A stretch of DNA of 34,146 bases from Paenibacillus sp. oral taxon 786 str. D14. Lineage in GTDB: Bacteria; Bacillota; Bacilli; Paenibacillales; Paenibacillaceae. This document shows, one piece after another, positions 1 to 8,451 of this stretch. The stretch's first letter is position 1. Each line of letters starts with the position of its first letter. The DNA lies in the NCBI RefSeq assembly GCF_000159955.1, contig NZ_GG695981.1:81186-115331 (forward strand). Reading direction: 5' to 3'. The position numbers were made by a program, and so were the translations under genes. The notes under the pieces were generated by a model. That model was not told the DNA's origin and made no database searches. It worked only from the letters and a program-made list of their open reading frames with translations.

Positions 1-912
1 TTTGCCTTCAAGAGGATGATGCAGGCTGGCTTGCCGTCGGTATTCGGTGGGTGAGACGCCGGTCGATTGCTTAAAGAGGGACAGAAAATGCTTCTTATCT
101 GCGTAACCCACACTCCTCATAATCTCCATCACAGGGAGCCGGGTGGAGGCCAGCAGCTCGCGGCTTCTCTCCATTCTTTTGTTCCGGACATAATCGTGAA
201 AGGTACAACCGGCGTATTGCCGGAACAATCGATGAAAATGGCGTTCGCTGAGATGGGTTGCTGCAGCAAAACTCCGGGCAGACAATCGTGAAGCGTAGTC
301 CGTATCGATCCGGCGCAGGACTTCCTCCATCATCCGATTTTCCGGTTCCGCGGCAGAGCTGGACCCAAGGCGCTCCAGATGACGTTCCAGCATGACGGCC
401 AGCTCGATAAACCGGCCGTACAGTTGAAGGAGATAGCCCGGCTTTCGTTCTGTAAACTCACGGTAGGCGCCCCGAAACCAGATATTCCACGGACTTCCTC
501 CATCTCTCAAGTGCAGCCATCCCGGAGAGGGGGGCGCAGCTCCCTCGAACAAATACGGCCTGGAGCGGATTAACTCGTGAAAGCCAGGCAGGTGTTCCAG
601 GCAAGATAGCAGCTTGCCCGGCTCATATAAGCAGTTGTATACGATCAGCGGACGGCGAGATCCCGCATGTCCGGGGCGAAACACATGCCTCGTTCCGGCG
701 GGGAGCAGAAACACATCGTTTTTGGTGACGCGCACAATGTCCTCATTGATAAAATGAAACCCTTCTCCTTCATCCACAAGCACAATCTCCACGAAACGAT
801 GGCTATGCATCTGCAGATCAAATGTTTCCTCGACCCGGTTAAAGTAAAAAGGTAAGGAATCCGTAAAAAATTCAGCCCCATCCAGTACCTTCTCCCCTCG
901 GTATAAAGACAA
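1..912 (-). CDS. AraC-family transcriptional regulator (C-terminus cut by window edge)
   Basis: A one-component regulator with an N-terminal cupin-like sensing region and a C-terminal double helix-turn-helix DNA-binding region. The frame is open from the TTG at 912 to base 1 without a stop (304 codons visible), so only the last few residues are missing. The N-terminal part (about residues 33-75) shows the cupin pattern HSHRF...LLPAGTRHVF. The C-terminal 100 residues show the AraC pattern: SARSFAAATHLSERHFHRLF, then YVRNKRMERSRELL, then VGYADKKHFLSLFKQ with GVSPTEYR. The TTG start is chosen because GAAGGAGGG lies 7 nt upstream and a strong promoter lies just beyond it. It sits directly downstream of the GH78-like gene on the same strand, so a role in controlling that gene or a nearby sugar locus is likely, but this is inference. 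The ligand is unknown. Confidence 0.9.
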   Translation of the reverse strand, partial: MSLYRGEKVLDGAEFFTDSLPFYFNRVEETFDLQMHSHRFVEIVLVDEGEGFHFINEDIVRVTKNDVFLLPAGTRHVFRPGHAGSRRPLIVYNCLYEPGKLLSCLEHLPGFHELIRSRPYLFEGAAPPSPGWLHLRDGGSPWNIWFRGAYREFTERKPGYLLQLYGRFIELAVMLERHLERLGSSSAAEPENRMMEEVLRRIDTDYASRLSARSFAAATHLSERHFHRLFRQYAGCTFHDYVRNKRMERSRELLASTRLPVMEIMRSVGYADKKHFLSLFKQSTGVSPTEYRRQASLHHPLEGK

Positions 913-943
913 CCGTGATCCCTCCTTCGCTGCAGTTGCCCCT

Positions 944-972
944 ATTATAGGGTCAGCCTCGGCAAGGGTCAA
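944..972 (-). promoter_or_regulatory. SigA-type promoter for the AraC-family gene
   Basis: On the minus strand TTGACC (967-972) and TATAAT (944-949) are separated by 17 bp. This gives a short leader before the GAAGGAGGG ribosome-binding site (920-928) and the TTG start at 912. The regulator therefore has its own promoter inside the gap after the GH78-like gene. Confidence 0.75.
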
Positions 973-1023
973 TTTCGAATGCGCTAAGCCGGGGAAGAGG
1001 CAAGATGCAAGATACTACGTTGC

Positions 1024-4000
1024 CTATACTGAAGGACTGGAACCGGAAGCCACACGAATATGCTCAATCACGACTTCAACCTCGCTTGGGGATTGAACCT
1101 CGATATCGATGTCCTCTGGGGAAACGATCCGCAAATGCATCCGGGGCAGGCCGGGTTGCGCTTGACCTTCCTCCGCTGCAACGGCTGCCGGGGATTCCAG
1201 ACGCCAGGAGACATCGATTCTGCCGCTACCCGGAACGGGAACGGTGCCGCGCGCCCAGGTCAATCCGCCGCAAGGCTGTGGTGCCACGAGCACCCGGCTC
1301 CACCCGGGCTCCAGGCTGCGTACACCGAGGACGTAAGCGCCTAGGAAATAAGCGGGACCTGCAGACCAGGCATGGCGATGACTCCGGGTCAGAAGGTCGG
1401 CTTTTGCTCGGTTTTCCGTGAAGTTTGGATACATCTCCCAGCAGGTTGTTGCTCCCCAATCGATCATTTGCCCATAACCGCCACGCATATCCTCGAGCAT
1501 CACATCCCATTTGCCAAGCTTAGCGAGTGCCTCGTAATAGAAGAAGGACATAAACGGGCTGCCGATTTGCACGAAGGAGCTGGGCGGATGCAGAATATGT
1601 CTTTCAACGGAAGCAAGCCGGCGCTCCGCGAGCGATGCTTCAACTGTATGAGCGGCTGCAGAGTTGGAGCCTTGGTCTTCTTTTAACGGAACGCTCTCGT
1701 CCTTAGCCTGTTCAGGAATGCCGCACAGCAGGGCCACGACTTGCGTTTGAATGCTGAAGATGTCAGAGCGCCGCCCGTCCGTATGGATGCAATCGAGATA
1801 AGCTTGATGTTCTTCCGACCATAAATGCTTGTTGATGGTGGCCGCCAAGCGGTTCGCCTGATCCGTATAGAACACTTTGGCTTCGTCATTGCCCAGGGCC
1901 GAGGCCAAAGCGGCGGTGGACATCAGCGCTTTCACTAGGAACATGTTCTGGTGCGAAACGATGCCGTCGTTCGGCTGGTCCAGCGGAGCCCAATCGAGCA
2001 GGTTCCAGCTGCGGATCCATAGCAATCCCCGCTCATCCAGCCGCTCTAAATAATGCTTGAGGGTGTATTCGATGTGGGGGAAAATATCCGCAGCAAAGGA
2101 TTTGTCCCCATTATAGCGATACAGTTCCAAGCAGGCGATAATCCAGAAGAACGTCCAGTTCGGGATGACGCTGTTCCATCCGCTGGGAACCTGGTCGGCG
2201 TAAAACGGAGTCTGAAACTTGGAGCCGGGAACCAACCGAAGACAACGTTCGACGATCCGGTCTGCCCCAAATAAATAATAGTTGATCAGCGCTTCATTCC
2301 GGGCATCACCAACCCAGAAGGTCTGCTCGTACATCGGACAATCAACGAAGGTATCCTCCATGCACAGCCGGGTCGTATGTTGACTGATTTGCCAAATGTC
2401 ATTTAGGCGTGGATCCGATGACTGGAACTGCCCGATCTCGGCAATCGGATAATTGCTTTGCAGCATTCGAATGTACCGGAGGCGCACAGGAACCGCTGCG
2501 TTTCGTACGGTAACCTGACAGTAACGCAGACCTCGTCGCACCGGAGACGTATACCGATGTCGTCCCCCGGCACAGATGTAACGAAGCGTATGGTCCAATC
2601 CATAGGTATCCTGGCGTCGACCTTCATGCATAAACTCGAATCCGTAAAAATCGAGGATCGCTCCCTCCGGTGCTTCGACTTCGAACTCTAAATAACCCGA
2701 CAACTCTTTGCCAAAGTCGATCACGAATTCGGTATCCGCGTCGGGATACCAGGGGACCTCTGCCAGCTCGAAACTGGGAATCACCGCTTGTTGCAGCGTA
2801 TTTGGAATGGACAGGGGAGCTTCATGCCTTTTCCACACGGAGAGGATAAAGACATCCTCCTCGCTGACCAGCGCTTTGGGCACAGGACGGAGCCAATTCG
2901 CAAACGGCACAAGACCTGCTGCATCTGCAATCCCTCGGGCCCGCAAATAATCGGGATGCGCTTGATTCATCGGAGGACTCGGTTTATGGTCGTAACGGAT
3001 TCCGCCGTCGAAGGGGCCGAGGGTTACAAATGCGGACGAATCGCCTTCTTGAGCGTTTGGGTTTGCCTGAATGAACGAGAGAGGCGATAAGAACTCCAGC
3101 GGCACCTCCGCATCCACCGCAAAATGATGCCCGCCTCCGTGCGTCCCTCCGCTGACATCGATCAGCAAAAAATGCTCTCCCGGCTCAAGCTCAAGGCGGA
3201 GGAAGCGTTCGGGGGCTTCACCCGTCAGTGACTTCTCATCGTACCAAACCCCGTCCAGGCTGCAGCCCCGAAAAGTCCCGCCAACATCGATGAGCCCCAG
3301 CGTAACCGTGCATTTCTGATGACAGCGAACAACGGTAGCGAGGAATCCAAGGAATTCGGCCGAGTTCGCCGTATCGGTGCTCTCTTGAAAAAATTGATTG
3401 CGCAGGTCGATGGCCGCCGTATATTGAACGGGCTTAACCTTGCTCAGGCGTTCAATGCGCCGGGGATATACGGGTTCCTCCGTCAAATAAGGAATGTCCC
3501 TCGGCACCGGCATTCCCCAAGGCTCGCAGCCCGCCGGACCGATCACCGTGGCCGGTTGCCACTCGGGACCGGGCTGGTAATCCGGTTGGATCCAGTTGTC
3601 GTCCCACAGCCGGGCGTCGATTTTCTCGGCAAAAGCATGCTGACAGGACATTCGCGGGGAACGCCGGCCATGGCCTGAATGGACAGCGGTTAACCACGTA
3701 TCGTCTGTTGCTGCTAGGATTTGCGGCCTAGAGGAGTTAGCGGCTGGAGTGGGTATGTCTGTTAATTGGGCTGGAGAGCTGTCACCAAGCTCCAACTGGG
3801 CCAGCAATCCGCCACGTCCCCGTAAATAATAGAAGTTGCTGATCCCAAAATGCATCACCATGATGGCGATGACGTTCGTTTGTCCCGGTCTCAGCAAATG
3901 GCCGATGTCGTATTCATCATAAGCCAGCCGAAACGGCCAGGAGCGCGGAGGGCCTTGCCCAATCCGCTGCCCGTTTACGTACAGTACGTATCTGGAGTCC

Positions 4001-4134
4001 GCCGTAAGTTTGATCGCGGCTCGCCCGCTATGGGCTGCAGTCCACGCAAATGTTTTGCGGAAACAACGCCACTCGTTGCGCGGGCTGGATTCACCGGAAT
4101 GCCAGATCCATTTTCCTTGCCAGAGGGTCTCCAT
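1024..4134 (-). CDS. GH78-like glycoside hydrolase (alpha-L-rhamnosidase family)
   Basis: A 1036-aa protein with the layout of alpha-L-rhamnosidase family enzymes, which release terminal rhamnose from plant or polysaccharide glycans by inversion. The N-terminus is a beta-rich domain with the family pattern KLTADSRYVLYVNGQRIGQG. The (alpha/alpha)6 catalytic barrel starts near residue 560 and carries DTFVDCPMYEQ followed by FWVGDARNEAL (about 592-613), the place where GH78 enzymes have their DCPxRE...GDA acidic motif. Aromatic, Trp-rich helices follow (SGWNSVIPNWTFFWI, IRSWNLLDWAPLD), then a small C-terminal beta-sandwich. No signal peptide is visible, so it is probably cytoplasmic and acts on imported oligosaccharides. 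The ATG at 4134 has AAGGAG 11 nt upstream. The Arg usual in DCPxRE is Tyr here, so specificity may differ from true rhamnosidases. Confidence 0.82.
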   Translation of the reverse strand: METLWQGKWIWHSGESSPRNEWRCFRKTFAWTAAHSGRAAIKLTADSRYVLYVNGQRIGQGPPRSWPFRLAYDEYDIGHLLRPGQTNVIAIMVMHFGISNFYYLRGRGGLLAQLELGDSSPAQLTDIPTPAANSSRPQILAATDDTWLTAVHSGHGRRSPRMSCQHAFAEKIDARLWDDNWIQPDYQPGPEWQPATVIGPAGCEPWGMPVPRDIPYLTEEPVYPRRIERLSKVKPVQYTAAIDLRNQFFQESTDTANSAEFLGFLATVVRCHQKCTVTLGLIDVGGTFRGCSLDGVWYDEKSLTGEAPERFLRLELEPGEHFLLIDVSGGTHGGGHHFAVDAEVPLEFLSPLSFIQANPNAQEGDSSAFVTLGPFDGGIRYDHKPSPPMNQAHPDYLRARGIADAAGLVPFANWLRPVPKALVSEEDVFILSVWKRHEAPLSIPNTLQQAVIPSFELAEVPWYPDADTEFVIDFGKELSGYLEFEVEAPEGAILDFYGFEFMHEGRRQDTYGLDHTLRYICAGGRHRYTSPVRRGLRYCQVTVRNAAVPVRLRYIRMLQSNYPIAEIGQFQSSDPRLNDIWQISQHTTRLCMEDTFVDCPMYEQTFWVGDARNEALINYYLFGADRIVERCLRLVPGSKFQTPFYADQVPSGWNSVIPNWTFFWIIACLELYRYNGDKSFAADIFPHIEYTLKHYLERLDERGLLWIRSWNLLDWAPLDQPNDGIVSHQNMFLVKALMSTAALASALGNDEAKVFYTDQANRLAATINKHLWSEEHQAYLDCIHTDGRRSDIFSIQTQVVALLCGIPEQAKDESVPLKEDQGSNSAAAHTVEASLAERRLASVERHILHPPSSFVQIGSPFMSFFYYEALAKLGKWDVMLEDMRGGYGQMIDWGATTCWEMYPNFTENRAKADLLTRSHRHAWSAGPAYFLGAYVLGVRSLEPGWSRVLVAPQPCGGLTWARGTVPVPGSGRIDVSWRLESPAAVAAEEGQAQPGLPRMHLRIVSPEDIDIEVQSPSEVEVVIEHIRVASGSSPSV

Positions 4135-4161
4135 CGGTATGCTCGCTCCTTCTCACATGAA

Positions 4162-4181
4162 TTGTAATCCCTTTCATTATA
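4162..4181 (-). promoter_or_regulatory. -10 element and candidate catabolite-responsive (cre) site for the GH78-like gene
   Basis: The minus strand carries TATAAT (4176-4181) about 42 bp before the gene start, without a good -35 box at 16-18 bp spacing. Overlapping it, 4162-4177 reads TTGTAATCCCTTTCAT, which fits the Bacillus CcpA site consensus WTGNAANCGNWNNCAW at all fixed positions except one. A cre over the -10 would allow glucose repression, and the weak -35 would suit dependence on an activator such as the neighbouring AraC protein. Both functions are inferred. Confidence 0.5.
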
Positions 4182-4298
4182 AAAGAGGCATCGAAGGAAC
4201 AGAGGAGGGGGAAAATGTACAATGGAGGGGGAGAACGGACATTTCCAGGGCAATCATGACTTGTCTTCAGGGCGGAAACCCAGGTTGAGGGCAGGATG

Positions 4299-4328
4299 TT
4301 GACATGAGGAAGGCAAATACGATATAAC
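4299..4328 (+). promoter_or_regulatory. Promoter of the ileS T-box transcript
   Basis: TTGACA (4299-4304) and TATAAC (4323-4328) are separated by 18 bp. Transcription would begin near 4335, placing the whole T-box leader downstream. Confidence 0.65.
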
Positions 4329-4334
4329 TATTTA

Positions 4335-4800
4335 CATATTGTACTTGCATAACGAATCATTCGATGATGGGACCAGTACGCCGTGATGTTTGTTCCCCAG
4401 AGAGTTGGCATCCTGCTGAAAGCCAACGTTCAATGCACGGACGGAAGATCCTCCCGGAGAAGCAAGGCTGAACTCTTCTAAATCGGATTTTCAGCACCGA
4501 GAAGGTTGGATGAAGCTAGAGGCTGAGTAGCGGAGCGTAGGAAGACCTACGTGAGCAACGGAAGACTCGGCTGAATTCAAGATTCGATGTCGAATTAGCT
4601 ACTTGATCTGCTTCGTGATCAAAATCCGATGTAGTAAGCTTTGCCGGCTGTCGGCCGTTATACCGACCCCATATGAAGCGTATGGGATCAAGGTGTCATG
4701 CCTATTTGTGGTCTCGTCCTTACGGGCGGCTGCGAGCCAAGCGCATGAAACAAGGGTGGTAACGCGAGCTAATGCCTCGTCCCTTCTAGGGACGGGGCTT
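4335..4800 (+). promoter_or_regulatory. T-box riboswitch leader of ileS
   Basis: The invariant T-box sequence AAGGGTGGTAACGCG is at 4752-4766, just before a terminator. Stem I is recognisable: AGTA at 4375-4378 on the 5' side, the AGAGAGTTGGC...GAAAGCCAAC distal arm (about 4399-4427), helix CCGTG/CACGG (4381-4385/4436-4440), and GAAGATCC on the 3' side, closed by GGGA/TCCC (4369-4372/4452-4455). The ATC at 4448-4450 is the likely specifier codon and matches isoleucine. Uncharged tRNA-Ile would favour the antiterminator and switch ileS on. The leader (about 465 nt) is longer than most T-boxes. A perfect 10-bp helix, ATCGGATTTT (4482-4491) with AAAATCCGAT (4621-4630), closes an extra branched domain. 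A stem III-like hairpin CCCATA/TATGGG lies near 4670-4687. Confidence 0.93.
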
Positions 4801-4809
4801 TGTTATTTT
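4774..4809 (+). terminator. T-box intrinsic terminator before ileS
   Basis: An 11-bp stem, GCCTCGTCCCT (4774-4784) with AGGGACGGGGC (4788-4798), has a 3-nt loop and is followed by a T-rich run (TTTGTTATTTTT). Its 5' arm includes the CCCTT that would pair with AAGGG of the T-box in the antiterminator, so the two structures exclude each other. Confidence 0.9.
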
Positions 4810-4838
4810 TCAGGCTGATTAAAGAAAGGAAGAGAAAC

Positions 4839-7800
4839 ATGAAGAAGGTTGACGTCAAAGAAAATGCGCGGGCGCGCGACCTGCGGATTCTGGACAAATG
4901 GAGCCGAGAAAATACGTTTAAAAAGAGTATCGAAAATCGGGCGGGCCGGCCGAACTACGTCTTTTTTGAAGGACCGCCTACGGCTAACGGATTGCCGCAT
5001 ATCGGGCACGTGCTGGGCCGCGTTATCAAGGACTTCATTGGCCGCTATCAAACGATGAAAGGCTATCGCGTAGTCCGCAAAGCGGGCTGGGATACGCACG
5101 GATTGCCGGTAGAGCTGGGCGTGGAGAAGGAGCTTGGCATCTCCGGCAAGCAGGAAATCGAGAAATACGGCATTGAGGAATTCGTGAAAAAATGTAAAGA
5201 CAGCGTGTTTGGCTACGAAAAGCAATGGCGCGAATTTACCGAAGCGATTGCGTACTGGGTGGATCTCGACGATCCGTACATCACCCTGAATAACAGCTAC
5301 ATCGAAAGCGTGTGGAACATCCTGGCAACGATCCACGACAAAGGCTTGCTGTACCGCGGTCATCGCGTCAGCCCGTATTGCCCTTGCTGCCAAACATCGC
5401 TCAGCTCCCACGAAGTGGCGCAAGGATATGAGGACGTGAAGGATCTCAGCGCCACAGCGAAATTTAAGCTGAACGACACCGGCGAATATGTGCTGGCATG
5501 GACGACCACGCCTTGGACGCTGCCGTCCCACGTGGCATTGGCTGTGAATCCGGACATGGAATACGCTAGAGTGCAGCAGGAAGACGGCGTATATATCGTT
5601 GCGAAGAACCTCGTTGAAAAAGTCATGAAAGGCGATTACACGGTATTGTCGACGCATAAAGGTTCGGAATTCGTAGGCAAAACCTATACGCCGCCGTTCA
5701 CCTATATCAAGGCGGAGAACATCAACGTGATCGTTGGCGCTTCGTTTGTTACCGATGCCAGCGGTACAGGGATCGTTCACATGGCACCGGCTCACGGGGA
5801 AGACGACTATCGTACTTGCCGCGAGAACGGCATCACCTTCGTCAGCGTCGTGAACGGCCAAGGTCGTTATACGGATGTGGTGACTGATTTTGCCGGCCGC
5901 TTCGTCAAGGACTGCGACCTCGACATCGTGAAGATGCTGTCCGAGCAAGGAACGCTGTACAGCAAAGAGAAATACGAGCACAGCTATCCGTTCTGCTGGC
6001 GTTGTAAATCGCCGCTGCTCTACTATGCGATGGAGAGCTGGTTTATCGAAACAACGGCAGTGAAGGATCAGCTGATCGCCAACAACAATTCTGTGGATTG
6101 GTATCCAGGGCATGTCCGTGAAGGCCGCTTCGGGAAGTTCCTCGAAGAGCTGGTCGACTGGAACATCAGCCGGAACCGCTATTGGGGTACTCCGCTGAAC
6201 GTATGGGTTTGTCCGGATTGCGGCGGGCAGTTCGCACCGCACAGCATCGCCGAGCTGCGTGAGCATGCAGTAGGCCATGTCAGTGAGGATCTGGAGCTGC
6301 ATAAGCCATATGTCGACGAAGTGAAGGTGCATTGCCCGCATTGCGAAGGCGGCGTGATGGAACGGACGAGCGAAGTCATCGACGTTTGGTTCGACAGCGG
6401 TTCGATGCCGTTTGCCCAGCATCATTATCCGTTTGAGAACCAAGAGACGTTCGCGGAGCAATTCCCGGCGGACATGATCTGCGAAGGGATCGACCAAACG
6501 CGCGGCTGGTTCTACAGCTTGCTGGCCGTGTCTACCTTGTTCACCGGCAAAGCGCCGTACAAAGCCGTCATCGCCACCGGCCACGTGCTGGACGAAAACG
6601 GGCAGAAGATGTCCAAATCCAAAGGCAATGTCATCGATCCTTGGGAAATCATCAACGAGTTTGGCACGGACGCATTCCGTTGGGCACTCTTGTCCGACAG
6701 TGCGCCTTGGAACAGCAAACGGTTCTCCAAAGGCATCGTAGCTGAAGCCAAATCCAAAGTCGTGGATACGCTGGTGAACACCCATGCGTTCCTGACGCTC
6801 TACGCCGGCATCGACGGCTACAAACCGGAGGAGCACGCTTACCGTCCTTCCGAGAATAAGCTGGACCGCTGGATTCTGTCCCGTCTGAACAGCTTGATTC
6901 AGGTGGTAGACAAAGGCCTGGCGGTTAACGACTTCGTGAACTCCTCGCAAGCGATCGAAGGGTTTATCGATGAGCTCAGTAACTGGTATATCCGCCGCTC
7001 CCGCGACCGGTTCTGGGGCAGCGGCCTGAACGAAGACAAATTGTCCGCTTACCAAACGCTGACTCACGTGTTGCTCACGGTCTCCAAGGTGATCGCTCCG
7101 TTTGCGCCGTTGATCGCCGAGGATATTTTCACCAACCTGGGCGGCGGGGAAAGCGTCCACCTGGCCGATTATCCGCAAGCGGATGAATCGCTGATCGATC
7201 TGGCGCTGGAACAAGACATGGAGAGCGCACGGCAAATCGTTGAGCTGGCCCGCAACGTCCGCAACGAGAGCGGCATCAAAACGCGTCAGCCGTTGTCCAG
7301 CCTGATCGTCTCCATGGACCGGGAGTTTGCGGTGAGTGAATACGAAGACATCATCAAGGAAGAGATCAACGTCAAAGCGATCGAGATCGAAACGAGCGAC
7401 AGCGGGTTCGTTGATTTCACGCTGAAGATGAACCTGAAGGTGGCCGGCAAGAAATACGGCAAAAACATCGGCTTCCTGCAAGGCTACCTGAAGAATCTCG
7501 CACCGGAGCAAACCCGCGCCATCGTGGAGCAAGGTCAATTTACCGTGACCTCGCCGGAAGGCGAAGAGCTGACGGTTACTGCGGACGAATTGCTCGTTGA
7601 GAAACAAGCAAAGCCGGGCTACGCTTCCGCTTCCGGTTACGGCATAACCGTTGCGCTTAACACGGACATCACGCCGGAGCTGGAACAAGAAGGCTGGGTG
7701 CGTGAAGTCGTCCGCGCGGTGCAGGATACCCGTAAGAAGCTCGATCTGCCGATCGAGAAACGGGTACACCTCACCTTGGATGTTGACGATGAATTAAAAG

Positions 7801-7934
7801 CGGCCATCACCGCGTTTGAACATGTGCTGCGTGAGAACGTCTTGATCACGGACGTCGCCTTCGGCAAGCCGCAAGGCCCGGCAGAAACGGTGGATCTCGG
7901 CAGTAAAACGATCGCCATTTCGATTGATGCTTAA
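4839..7934 (+). CDS. ileS: Isoleucyl-tRNA synthetase, type-2 (eukaryote-like) form
   Basis: Charges tRNA-Ile with isoleucine in the cytoplasm. The 1031-aa class Ia synthetase has the HIGH motif (PHIGH, near residue 53) and KMSKS (about 589-593), with an editing domain between them. Internal zinc-type Cys pairs are CPCC (near 180), CPDC (near 457) and CPHC (near 497). It is about 100 residues longer than the common bacterial enzyme, and its last 350 residues contain no cysteine, so the C-terminal zinc finger of type-1 IleRS is absent. The C-terminal region (VREVVRAVQDTRKKLDLPIE...) is the DUF5915-like domain of type-2 enzymes. Type-2 enzymes are usually mupirocin-tolerant. An in-frame ATG lies upstream at 4800 inside the terminator tail; 4839 is chosen because AAAGGAAGAG lies just before it. 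Confidence 0.96.
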   Translation: MKKVDVKENARARDLRILDKWSRENTFKKSIENRAGRPNYVFFEGPPTANGLPHIGHVLGRVIKDFIGRYQTMKGYRVVRKAGWDTHGLPVELGVEKELGISGKQEIEKYGIEEFVKKCKDSVFGYEKQWREFTEAIAYWVDLDDPYITLNNSYIESVWNILATIHDKGLLYRGHRVSPYCPCCQTSLSSHEVAQGYEDVKDLSATAKFKLNDTGEYVLAWTTTPWTLPSHVALAVNPDMEYARVQQEDGVYIVAKNLVEKVMKGDYTVLSTHKGSEFVGKTYTPPFTYIKAENINVIVGASFVTDASGTGIVHMAPAHGEDDYRTCRENGITFVSVVNGQGRYTDVVTDFAGRFVKDCDLDIVKMLSEQGTLYSKEKYEHSYPFCWRCKSPLLYYAMESWFIETTAVKDQLIANNNSVDWYPGHVREGRFGKFLEELVDWNISRNRYWGTPLNVWVCPDCGGQFAPHSIAELREHAVGHVSEDLELHKPYVDEVKVHCPHCEGGVMERTSEVIDVWFDSGSMPFAQHHYPFENQETFAEQFPADMICEGIDQTRGWFYSLLAVSTLFTGKAPYKAVIATGHVLDENGQKMSKSKGNVIDPWEIINEFGTDAFRWALLSDSAPWNSKRFSKGIVAEAKSKVVDTLVNTHAFLTLYAGIDGYKPEEHAYRPSENKLDRWILSRLNSLIQVVDKGLAVNDFVNSSQAIEGFIDELSNWYIRRSRDRFWGSGLNEDKLSAYQTLTHVLLTVSKVIAPFAPLIAEDIFTNLGGGESVHLADYPQADESLIDLALEQDMESARQIVELARNVRNESGIKTRQPLSSLIVSMDREFAVSEYEDIIKEEINVKAIEIETSDSGFVDFTLKMNLKVAGKKYGKNIGFLQGYLKNLAPEQTRAIVEQGQFTVTSPEGEELTVTADELLVEKQAKPGYASASGYGITVALNTDITPELEQEGWVREVVRAVQDTRKKLDLPIEKRVHLTLDVDDELKAAITAFEHVLRENVLITDVAFGKPQGPAETVDLGSKTIAISIDA

Positions 7935-8005
7935 CCGTTAAGGGGAAATGGCAGATTCGCCTGAATGGAGCTTTTCCAGGAAGGTCATAATATTAGTAAT
8001 TGAAG

Positions 8006-8054
8006 CAAACGAGCCTGCGGTCTCTCGGGATGGAGAACGGGCTCGTTTGTGTTT
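8006..8054 (+). terminator. Probable terminator after ileS
   Basis: A 10-bp perfect stem, CAAACGAGCC (8006-8015) with GGCTCGTTTG (8040-8049), encloses a 24-nt loop and is followed by TGTTTT. The U-run is modest. It separates ileS from the next gene. Confidence 0.6.
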
Positions 8055-8088
8055 TGGGATACACTGGGGAGCAAAGGATGGGGTGTAA

Positions 8089-8451
8089 ATGATTCGTCGA
8101 AAACCGAGGCCTGAACCTGCGGTACCTGCGGCGGCGGAACCTTTGCCAAAAACGCCGGAGGAGCAGATGAACGCCGTATACCGCCTGACCTTGAATTGGA
8201 CCAGGCAGCTAGAGAAATCGCGGATCGCCGAATACACCGAACTGCTAAACCGCCCGTGGCGCTTGATCTGGTTGAACCTGTTGTCCGGAACAGCCCGGGG
8301 GGTGGGGATCGCAATCGGGTTTACCTTTTTTGCGGCAACGATCATCTACATCCTGCAGATCCTGGGGGCGCTGAATCTGCCGATCATCGGCGACTATATC
8401 GCGGACATCGTGCGGATCGTGCAAAGACAGCTGGAGCTTAATACGTATTAG
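8089..8451 (+). CDS. DUF5665 domain-containing small membrane protein
   Basis: A 120-aa protein of unknown function. The N-terminal 35 residues are Pro/Ala-rich (PRPEPAVPAAAEPLPKTPEE). A middle helical region leads to NRPWRLIWLNLLSGTARGVG and one or two hydrophobic stretches (GIAIGFTFFAATIIYILQIL, then LGALNLPIIGDYIADIV), which is the pattern of the DUF5665 family common in Bacillales and Clostridia. The start at 8089 has a weak GGATGGGG site. Its stop lies inside the 3' end of the convergent YteA-like gene (14-bp overlap). The sequence does not show what the protein does. Confidence 0.8.
   Translation: MIRRKPRPEPAVPAAAEPLPKTPEEQMNAVYRLTLNWTRQLEKSRIAEYTELLNRPWRLIWLNLLSGTARGVGIAIGFTFFAATIIYILQILGALNLPIIGDYIADIVRIVQRQLELNTY

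Noticed and set aside
4201..4260. Two GGAGGGGGA copies between the GH78-like gene and the ileS promoter
   Set aside because: Not followed by a coding frame of any length; most likely chance purine-rich sequence.
4803..7769. A 988-codon open frame on the strand opposite ileS
   Set aside because: It mirrors the full ileS coding region, has an Arg/His/Val-rich composition typical of antisense frames in high-GC genes, and has no ribosome-binding site or family motif.
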